Shown piece by piece: positions 1-5,167 of a stretch of DNA of 17,247 nucleotides; positions within the stretch are counted from its first letter, which is position 1; every line of letters begins with the position of its first letter. A model generated the notes under the pieces. That model was not told the origin of the DNA and made no database searches. It was given only the letters and a program-made list of their open reading frames with translations. Location of the stretch: positions 1 through 17,247 of the forward strand of contig SFOB01000049.1 of NCBI GenBank assembly GCA_004554075.1. Direction: 5' to 3'. Source of the stretch: Treponema sp. GTDB lineage: Bacteria; Spirochaetota; Spirochaetia; Treponematales; Treponemataceae. Made by a program: the position numbers and the translations under genes.

Positions 1-252
1 GTGTGCCTGAACATGATGAGCATCCTCCAAAAGCTGCTGATGAACGCCGAAGCCCTGGGCGAGGGAATCCGGGTCTGGGTAAAGGCCCAGCTTTTCCGGA
101 TTATTCTGTACAAAATCCAGAACCGCCTTCTGCACTGCAGGGCTTGGCGGATATGGATTTTCGTTGGCATTGAGCTTTATATAGACACGGTCCTTTGGCT
201 GCTCGCCGGGAACGTAGGGATTAAGCTGTTTAACACGATTTGAAATTAACAT
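1..252 (-). CDS. hisC: histidinol-phosphate aminotransferase, N-terminal part (partial)
   Basis: This gene begins at the ATG at 252-250 and runs off the left edge; 84 codons are present. HisC is a PLP-dependent class I/II aminotransferase that converts imidazole-acetol phosphate to histidinol phosphate in histidine synthesis, in the cytoplasm. The first ~64 residues carry the family's N-terminal signature: NRVKQLNPYVPGEQ, then IKLNANENPYPPSP, then LGLYPDPDS. After about residue 64 (left of position 60) the match stops: an LR-x-AI-type helix is expected and AQGFGVHQQLL is read, although the frame stays open. There is no good ribosome binding site. A TTGAAA / TAAAAT pair with a 17-bp spacer ends 6 nt before the ATG, so the mRNA may be leaderless. 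It lies on the same strand as, and 60 nt beyond, the PadR operon, but its own promoter suggests a separate unit. I am sure of the family from the N-terminus alone; the PLP lysine is outside the window. Confidence 0.8.
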   Translation of the reverse strand, partial: MLISNRVKQLNPYVPGEQPKDRVYIKLNANENPYPPSPAVQKAVLDFVQNNPEKLGLYPDPDSLAQGFGVHQQLLEDAHHVQAH

Positions 253-258
253 ATAGTT

Positions 259-287
259 ATTTTAACCTTTAATCGGCAATATTTCAA
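259..287 (-). promoter_or_regulatory. putative hisC promoter
   Basis: On the minus strand, TTGAAA (287-282) is followed by a 17-bp spacer and TAAAAT (264-259). Both hexamers are close to the sigma-70 consensus. The -10 box ends 6 nt before the hisC ATG, which puts the expected transcription start at or next to the start codon. This is a sequence inference only. Confidence 0.5.
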
Positions 288-312
288 CTCGCGCCCTACT
301 TTAATATACCAG

Positions 313-1041
313 CTATCTGATATTAATCTCACCGACGTTGGTGTCTACGATGATTTTCTTGCCGGCGGTGCCGCGGGTGTTGTATGAGCGCTTATATGAA
401 TGACCATCTACATATATTTCTCCAACATCTGTTGAAAGTTTCATGTCGTAATCATTAATATCAGCTACAGGATCAACCGAAATCTCTCCTACATTGTTGC
501 TGCAGTTGAAATCATTAAAATCAACATTGCGGATTGTAACCTCACCTACATTAAGGTTCAAATCAATCTTTTCTGCATTAAAATCTCTGAGCCTTACATC
601 ACCAACATTAGAAGACACATTAAGAGAACCGAGACTAGTTCCAGAGGGAATGGTAAGCAGTACCCTGCAGGTCTGGTTGCCTGCATTTAACCCTATGCTT
701 CTAAAATTCTGCTGTGAGATCTTAAGTGTATTACCCCGAACTTCAAGAACAGGTTTCAGATAAGATTTATTAAAACTGCTTTCAATTGCAAAATCTGTGC
801 CTTCCTGAATTGTCAGAGCCATAATTCTTACATCAATATCAAGCTCCGAAAACTTTTCAAGTTTTTGATTAAGACTAAATTTTCCATTGTCTTCTTCAAG
901 ATCACAATCATCATCAAAGGAAAAATGTATTCCGCAATCTCCGAAAACATTCTTCATGCCACCCATATGTTTTACTGTACCATAGCAGATACAAAATACT
1001 GTTATAATTCCAAGCGCTACAAGAAATATTGTCTTTTTCAT
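313..1041 (-). CDS. DUF4097 / toastrack-type beta-repeat protein with N-terminal membrane anchor
   Basis: This is a 242-residue protein. Residues 1-21 form a signal or anchor helix (MKKTIFLVALGIITVFCICY), followed by an acidic linker (about 42-52) and a beta-rich domain from about 65 to the end. The domain carries five copies of an NVG[ED][VI]-type motif, at residues 145, 164, 183, 205 and 235, the ladder-like repeat pattern of DUF4097/toastrack domains. That family is found on bacterial surfaces and in envelope-stress loci; its biochemical role is poorly defined. The protein probably faces outward from the cytoplasmic membrane. It is the third gene of the PadR operon, 18 nt after the HAAS-type gene, with a GGAGG ribosome binding site about 7 nt before the ATG. 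I see no terminator hairpin after its stop. Function is inferred only from fold type and context: it could be the output or sensor part of the module. Confidence 0.7.
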   Translation of the reverse strand: MKKTIFLVALGIITVFCICYGTVKHMGGMKNVFGDCGIHFSFDDDCDLEEDNGKFSLNQKLEKFSELDIDVRIMALTIQEGTDFAIESSFNKSYLKPVLEVRGNTLKISQQNFRSIGLNAGNQTCRVLLTIPSGTSLGSLNVSSNVGDVRLRDFNAEKIDLNLNVGEVTIRNVDFNDFNCSNNVGEISVDPVADINDYDMKLSTDVGEIYVDGHSYKRSYNTRGTAGKKIIVDTNVGEINIR

Positions 1042-1059
1042 ATTAAACCTCCAGACCGA

Positions 1060-2076
1060 CTATTCTTCTTTGTAAACATTCTTTTCTGTTTTGCTGCTTT
1101 CGCCTTTATCTTCATTCACCTTGCAGATTGCAATGATAACTGAATTAAGAGCTGCAGCAATAGGCCAGATAAGCCAGGTCATATGCCACTTGAATGTAAG
1201 GAAGCTTACACAAAGATAAACACATGTAACAACAGACCAGTAAGCACCCATAATTGAACGCATTGTTTTATTTGGATATTTTTCCACTTTCTTTTCCTCC
1301 CATGGCTCAAATTCAGTTTTATCATTAAGTCCCAAAAGTCTGGCATAAGTTCTTTTTATTGATCTTGAATAAACCATCAGGAATACACCTGCACCTACAA
1401 AGACAAAAAGCATTGCTCCTGAAAAATTATCCCAGAAGTGTCCGCCAAACTCATCAAAAATTACAGCCGGAATAAAACACAAAATACAAAGCAGAATACC
1501 AACCGCATGCATAACACTGTAAGTAGCCATAAAATCTCTGTTGCGGTTTTTCAGGTAATCAATTGAAACTGCATCTATACTGCAAGGCTCATGCTTTACA
1601 AAGCGCCACTCATCCATAAGAGATCTGGCTCCAACCATAAGAACTACGCCAAGACCAATGCTTACAAACATAAGCACAACGCCTGCAATATCATTTATTC
1701 GCAGGGCATCTGTCATAATTGGAAAAATTACACAGATTATACAGAACATAATTCCCAGTGCCTTCATTAAAGCAGAGCGCTTCTTTTTTCCAAGATATTC
1801 TGTTACTTCTTCAAAAGAAAGCTTTCTGCGCTGAACATCAGAATATTTTGTCTGATAAAGTATTTCCTTAATTCCAAGATCATCGGCTAAATCATCCAGG
1901 TTTCCAAAATTCTGAATAACCTCACCTACAGCTTCATTTTCTGTTTTTCCGCTGCGGATAAGTTCGGTATATTTATCCTCCATCATCTGAAGCAGCTCAG
2001 ACTTTGCTTTCATTACTTTGTCTGTAAGTGGCAAACCACGGAACATCGATTCCAGATAATTCTTAATTGTCTCCAT
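1060..2076 (-). CDS. HAAS/DUF1700-type N-terminal domain plus multi-TM membrane protein
   Basis: This 338-residue protein has two parts. Residues 1-72 are a soluble helical domain with an ETIKNYLESMFRGLP start and an ENEAVGEVIQNFGNLDDLADDLG segment. That segment is typical of the HAAS (HTH-associated alpha-helical signalling) or DUF1700 domain that accompanies PadR regulators. The rest holds about six hydrophobic helices (roughly 102-122, 130-150, 188-206, 216-236, 275-295 and 300-318) and a charged tail. In known gene neighbourhoods this domain is thought to pass a signal between a membrane protein and the PadR HTH protein. Only 6 nt separate it from padR, and the Shine-Dalgarno region (GAGG...GGGAG) overlaps the padR stop codon, so translation is probably coupled. 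Repeated GVVLMFVSIGLGVVLMVGARS and AMLFVFVGAGVFLMVYSRS stretches suggest an internal duplication of a two-helix unit. No catalytic motif is evident. Confidence 0.7.
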   Translation of the reverse strand: METIKNYLESMFRGLPLTDKVMKAKSELLQMMEDKYTELIRSGKTENEAVGEVIQNFGNLDDLADDLGIKEILYQTKYSDVQRRKLSFEEVTEYLGKKKRSALMKALGIMFCIICVIFPIMTDALRINDIAGVVLMFVSIGLGVVLMVGARSLMDEWRFVKHEPCSIDAVSIDYLKNRNRDFMATYSVMHAVGILLCILCFIPAVIFDEFGGHFWDNFSGAMLFVFVGAGVFLMVYSRSIKRTYARLLGLNDKTEFEPWEEKKVEKYPNKTMRSIMGAYWSVVTCVYLCVSFLTFKWHMTWLIWPIAAALNSVIIAICKVNEDKGESSKTEKNVYKEE

Positions 2077-2082
2077 AACTCC

Positions 2083-2418
2083 CTATACCTCGCTTGATAT
2101 AAATTTTTCTACAACCTCTTTGGTGAGGTTCCATTCTTCCCGTTTTTCTTTGTAATAACTCCGCCCCTTATCGGTTATCCGGTAATAGGTTCTCCGTTTA
2201 CCGTTTTCGGCTTCCTGTGAATAGGATTCCACATAGCCGTTTGCTTCCATACGGGTAAAAGCAGAATAAAGGGTTGTTTCCTTTATGATGTACTTTTCCT
2301 CGGATAAGGCCTTAATATCCTTGGAAATTTCATACCCGTATGAGGGCTTTTTCTGGAGTAAATACAAAATCATTGTGTCGTTATACCCGCGTATAACATC
2401 ACTACTGATTGATGTCAT
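2083..2418 (-). CDS. PadR-family transcriptional regulator
   Basis: This 111-residue protein is a winged-helix HTH of the short PadR type (subfamily 2 size). It shows the family sequence order: a DTMILYLLQKKPSYGYEISKDI helix near residues 14-35, the recognition-helix region KETTLYSAFTRMEANGYV (about 46-63), and the wing with KRRTYYRITDKG (about 74-85). A charged helix (about 88-108) would serve as the dimer arm. PadR proteins are usually repressors that bind palindromic operators at their own promoters. A clear AGGAGG ribosome binding site precedes the ATG, and the upstream region carries a near-consensus promoter overlapped by palindromes, so autoregulation is likely. It is the first gene of a three-gene operon with a HAAS-type membrane protein and a toastrack protein. 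The ligand or signal cannot be read from the sequence. Confidence 0.9.
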   Translation of the reverse strand: MTSISSDVIRGYNDTMILYLLQKKPSYGYEISKDIKALSEEKYIIKETTLYSAFTRMEANGYVESYSQEAENGKRRTYYRITDKGRSYYKEKREEWNLTKEVVEKFISSEV

Positions 2419-2429
2419 TTACACCTCCT

Positions 2430-2488
2430 ACGACTGTCGTTGCTTTGCTTGTCGTTGCAACGTCTGTCGTACTACGTCTGACGTAGTA
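2430..2488. promoter_or_regulatory. palindromic, periodic operator-like array of the PadR operon
   Basis: The 5' region of the padR transcript holds three copies of an 11-mer ACGWCTGWCGT (plus-strand starts 2430, 2460 and 2474). Three exact TGTCGT hexamers start at 2435, 2450 and 2465, so they recur every 15 bp. The distal copy lies in a 19-bp palindrome, TACTACGTCAGACGTAGTA on the minus strand (2488-2470), with 9-bp arms around one base; it covers the expected transcription start. A further palindrome, CGTTGCAACG, lies at 2453-2462, and ACGACTGTCGT at 2430-2440 is itself palindromic about its centre. Binding by the adjacent PadR protein is inference. Confidence 0.65.
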
Positions 2489-2489
2489 A

Positions 2490-2518
2490 AATATAATACA
2501 TCACAAAAAAGATGTCAA
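2490..2518 (-). promoter_or_regulatory. padR operon promoter
   Basis: On the minus strand there is a perfect -35 box TTGACA (2518-2513), a 17-bp spacer and a -10 box TATATT (2495-2490). The expected start is near 2483, inside the 19-bp palindrome. The untranslated leader would be about 65 nt and contains the rest of the repeat array and the AGGAGG ribosome binding site. Confidence 0.75.
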
Positions 2519-2543
2519 GAAAATCTTTAAAAAAACGTCTTTA

Positions 2544-2554
2544 TGGTATAAAAT
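2544..2554 (+). promoter_or_regulatory. extended -10 promoter of the 634-residue protein gene
   Basis: TGGTATAAAAT matches an extended -10 element (TG-N-TATAAT). The hexamer at 2547-2552 ends 8 nt before the ATG at 2561, and there is no Shine-Dalgarno sequence, so the transcript would begin at or next to the start codon. The -35 region (about 2524-2529) is weak, as is common with extended -10 promoters. Confidence 0.5.
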
Positions 2555-2560
2555 AAGAAT

Positions 2561-4465
2561 ATGGCAACTACATCAAATTTAAGTGCAATTATCAGATATT
2601 ATGCGGAGAAACAAAAATCACCTTTTATTGACCTCAAGGAGTTCTGCGCATATGTCAAGAAATATGCCGAACACCATGTAGAAGAACAGAGCGAACTCGT
2701 TAAATATCTGGGGGACCCTTCTGGTACTGTTGTAGCCGAGCTTCAGGGCCTTTCAGAAAAAAAACTTGTTGCCATTATAAATGCCAATAACAAAAAGACT
2801 ATTGTTTCCATCACCTTCCTGGCAAACAAATATGCAAATGTTTACAAGGATATGATGAAAAACGAATCTATTCCTTACCCTCAGGCTATAGATCTTCCAA
2901 AGCAGTTTCCCAATCAGGTACTGGAGCACAAGTCTGCCAGTCAGTATATTCCGCAAATCATAGAAAAGGAAAACACAAAATCTCCTTTGCTTTATATTCT
3001 TGATTTTGCCCGCGACCTGCCTTCCATGCTTATTCCGGCCTGCGTGCCTATTAAAGCCTTGCTTGATACTGCCCAGCAGAAGGTTCGCAAGATTCTTAAA
3101 AAAGATGAATTCCACGACTACTTCTTAAAGAAGCTTCGTTCTACAAACCCTACTAAAGAGATTTCAATTAAGAATTTTTACACTCACTTTGTAGATACAG
3201 AAAACTATCAGTTTGCAGAATTTCAGGATGGAGAAGATTACTACATCTGGAATCAGGCTCTTTACTATATCCGCCAGGATTTTGAAAAGATTCAGGACCG
3301 CACTGGAGAAGATACAAACATTCTTCAGGCTGTTCAGATTCTTGAGCTTCACTCTTCTTACCTTAAAGAAAAATTTCAGAACGAAACTAAGCGCGCTGAA
3401 GCTATAAAAGAACTTGAATCAGCCCTTGCTAAACCTCCATACTTTTACTCTATGCCTCAGATTCTCAAATTCCAGGATCAGAACGGCCGCCTTCTTTACG
3501 GTCAGTATACCGAAGATGATCTTAAGGAATTCCTTCAGAAGATGACTACAGACGGAGAAGCAAACGAACTTCCTCAGCTGCTTGTTTTCAAGGTTGAATC
3601 CGGCACCCGCTATTATGTTTATAAGAAAAAGGTGAGCCAGGTTGTTGTGCGTCTTTGCAATGAGGCTCACGACTCTGTAGAAAAACAACTGGAAGACCAC
3701 TGGTATGAGGTTCTGCTTGATTACGAAAAGCTTCCGGAAATGTATAACGCTTCTGAGTTTGAAGCCTGTCTGCATGAGCTTATAGAAAAGCACTCTCCTA
3801 TTCTTTATGCACTTTTAAATGCAAACTTTATGAATATTCTTTCGTATGAGAATAACGATGACAATATCGAAGGTTTCCGCCTTTTTGTAGACGGAAAGCT
3901 CCTGCCATACAGCGACCTTCTTATGCTTAAGAATTCTAAAATTTATGCAAATGCTAAATCGCGCCTGCCTTTCTACTACACTCTCCCGGTTATTTCCTGG
4001 ATTATGAGTCTCTTTAACGGCAGAAGCAAAGATAAAAAACGCGCAACCTCATCTGCTGTAACCACAAACAATCCATTCGAAGAGGAAGAAGAAAAGAAGT
4101 CTGATACTGGTCCTAAACTCACTAAGACTCAGGCTCTTGCAAAGAATGCAAAAGAGATTTCTAAGGATCTGATTCCGGAAGGCTCTACTCTGGACCGCGA
4201 GCTTAACTACCTCACAAAGCAATGGAACAAGATGATTTCCAAGGAAGCTTACAACAACCTTACAGAAGATGTAAACTCCCTGATTCGCGATTATACAAGA
4301 CGTGTTGTAAAGACTTTGTCTGCAACTTCTTTTACACGGGAGCGTGTAGAAAATCTTGCTAAGACTCTGGTGAACACTCCAAATATGCAGAAAATCAAAG
4401 AGGAAAAAGCTCTTACAGAATACGTAATTCTGTATATGCTGCGCCTTGTAAGTAATTTCCAGTAA
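2561..4465 (+). CDS. conserved spirochaete-type hypothetical protein (634 aa)
   Basis: I do not recognise a function. The protein is 634 residues, has no signal peptide and is predicted cytoplasmic. It is mostly helical in residues 1-300, with a moderately hydrophobic stretch around 142-168. A mixed Tyr/Phe-rich middle follows (about 290-480), in which a PPYFYSMPQILKFQDQNGR unit and a LPQLLVFKVESGTRYYVYKKK unit look like short related beta segments. A hydrophobic LPFYYTLPVISWIMSLF segment (about 469-485) leads into a charged, low-complexity linker (about 488-520, with a run of five Glu). The C-terminal ~110 residues are helical. Size and composition resemble large uncharacterised proteins restricted to Treponema and relatives, possibly DUF5312, but I cannot confirm this. 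The start is supported by an extended -10 element just upstream and by the absence of another nearby Met. A strong terminator closes it, so it is probably monocistronic. Confidence 0.75.
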   Translation: MATTSNLSAIIRYYAEKQKSPFIDLKEFCAYVKKYAEHHVEEQSELVKYLGDPSGTVVAELQGLSEKKLVAIINANNKKTIVSITFLANKYANVYKDMMKNESIPYPQAIDLPKQFPNQVLEHKSASQYIPQIIEKENTKSPLLYILDFARDLPSMLIPACVPIKALLDTAQQKVRKILKKDEFHDYFLKKLRSTNPTKEISIKNFYTHFVDTENYQFAEFQDGEDYYIWNQALYYIRQDFEKIQDRTGEDTNILQAVQILELHSSYLKEKFQNETKRAEAIKELESALAKPPYFYSMPQILKFQDQNGRLLYGQYTEDDLKEFLQKMTTDGEANELPQLLVFKVESGTRYYVYKKKVSQVVVRLCNEAHDSVEKQLEDHWYEVLLDYEKLPEMYNASEFEACLHELIEKHSPILYALLNANFMNILSYENNDDNIEGFRLFVDGKLLPYSDLLMLKNSKIYANAKSRLPFYYTLPVISWIMSLFNGRSKDKKRATSSAVTTNNPFEEEEEKKSDTGPKLTKTQALAKNAKEISKDLIPEGSTLDRELNYLTKQWNKMISKEAYNNLTEDVNSLIRDYTRRVVKTLSATSFTRERVENLAKTLVNTPNMQKIKEEKALTEYVILYMLRLVSNFQ

Positions 4466-4488
4466 TTAGCTTTTCCCTGCATAAATAT

Positions 4489-4527
4489 GAGATTCTCTGG
4501 CGCGACCAGGGAATCTCACTTTTTTTT
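4489..4527 (+). terminator. intrinsic terminator after the 634-residue protein gene
   Basis: A 12-bp stem (4489-4500 with 4506-4517, one G-T wobble) closes a CGCGA loop and is followed by AC and eight T residues. It starts 23 nt after the stop codon at 4465. Confidence 0.9.
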
Positions 4528-4578
4528 AACCCCTTTTTCGCATTTTTTTCACTTTTTTTAAACTTTTTTTTCAAAAAA
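4520..4578. promoter_or_regulatory. phased T-tracts, predicted curved DNA upstream of ssb
   Basis: T-runs lie at 4520-4527, 4534-4538, 4543-4549, 4553-4559 and 4564-4571, then an A-run at 4573-4578. Most centres are 10-12 bp apart, close to one helical turn. Such phasing is known to bend DNA and often lies upstream of promoters. The first run doubles as the terminator U-tract. Confidence 0.5.
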
Positions 4579-4615
4579 TCGCAGAAAATCGCATATTAAG
4601 TCAATTATATATGTG

Positions 4616-4634
4616 TACGGATTTTGCGTCCGTA
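4616..4634 (+). other. small hairpin in the ssb leader
   Basis: TACGGA (4616-4621) pairs with TCCGTA (4629-4634) around a short loop. An AT-rich -10-like stretch (about 4603-4612, ATTATATATG) lies just before it, so the hairpin would sit at the 5' end of the ssb mRNA. A second imperfect fold is possible around the CCCCGGCCGG at about 4645-4655. The role is unknown. Confidence 0.3.
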
Positions 4635-4693
4635 TGCAGATTCCCCGGCCGGAAATCTAGAATCAATTTAATTTTTTTTTAAGAGGTAAAACT

Positions 4694-5164
4694 ATGAACC
4701 AGTTGAATTCTTTGATTTTGGAAGGAAACCTTGTAAGGGATGCTGTTCTTACAGAGCCTGCACCGGGTTTTAAAAAATGTGTTTTTACAATGGGGGTAAA
4801 CCGTTTCTACAAGAACAGAAATAATGAGCCTGTAAATGAATCTTCATTCTTTGACGTAGAAGCCTATAACCAGGTTGCAGAATGGTGCGGCAAAAAAGCA
4901 ACAAAGGGACGCGGAGTTCGTGTCGTAGGAAGACTCAAACAGGATACCTGGAAGGACGAAGCTGGCAAGAGCGCAAGCAGAATCTACGTTATTGCAGAAC
5001 ACATTGAATATAAGCCTGCAAAAAAATCAGAAGAGGCTGAAAGTCAGGCAAAGCCGCAGGCTGCCGGCCAGACAGAGGCTCCGGCAGAATCACAGACAGA
5101 AAATCAGCCTGAGGCTCAGAAAGAAGCAGAGCCTGTTCCGGTGGAGGCGGAAGCTGTATTCTAG
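4694..5164 (+). CDS. ssb: single-stranded DNA-binding protein
   Basis: This is a 156-residue SSB. Residues 1-~108 are the OB fold: MNQLNSLILEGNLVRDAVLT opens it, FTMGVNRFYKN and ESSFFDVEAYNQVAEWC form the core strands, and GRGVRVVGRLKQDTWKDEAGK and RIYVIAEHIEY close it, all typical of bacterial SSB. Such proteins coat ssDNA as tetramers in replication, repair and recombination. Residues ~110-150 are a Gln/Glu/Ala/Pro-rich disordered tail. The extreme C-terminus is EAEAVF, which keeps acidic residues and the final Phe but departs from the usual DDDIPF tip that recruits partner proteins. An AAGAGGT ribosome binding site lies about 8 nt before the ATG. The leader is long (over 200 nt from the previous gene) and carries phased T-tracts. 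The gene is not next to rpsF or rpsR, its common partners. It converges on the U32 gene with only 3 nt between stops and no terminator visible there. Confidence 0.93.
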   Translation: MNQLNSLILEGNLVRDAVLTEPAPGFKKCVFTMGVNRFYKNRNNEPVNESSFFDVEAYNQVAEWCGKKATKGRGVRVVGRLKQDTWKDEAGKSASRIYVIAEHIEYKPAKKSEEAESQAKPQAAGQTEAPAESQTENQPEAQKEAEPVPVEAEAVF

Positions 5165-5167
5165 GTT

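Noticed and set aside
1..243. Plus-strand open frame at the left edge
   Set aside because: The minus strand of the same DNA encodes a clear HisC N-terminus; the plus-strand product has no family features.
253..312. Terminator between the toastrack gene and hisC
   Set aside because: I found no stable hairpin followed by a T-run on the minus strand in this gap.
2430..2488. Regular short repeats considered as a CRISPR array
   Set aside because: Units are 6-11 bp with 4-19 bp between them and are palindromic around a promoter, far too short for CRISPR; an operator array fits better.
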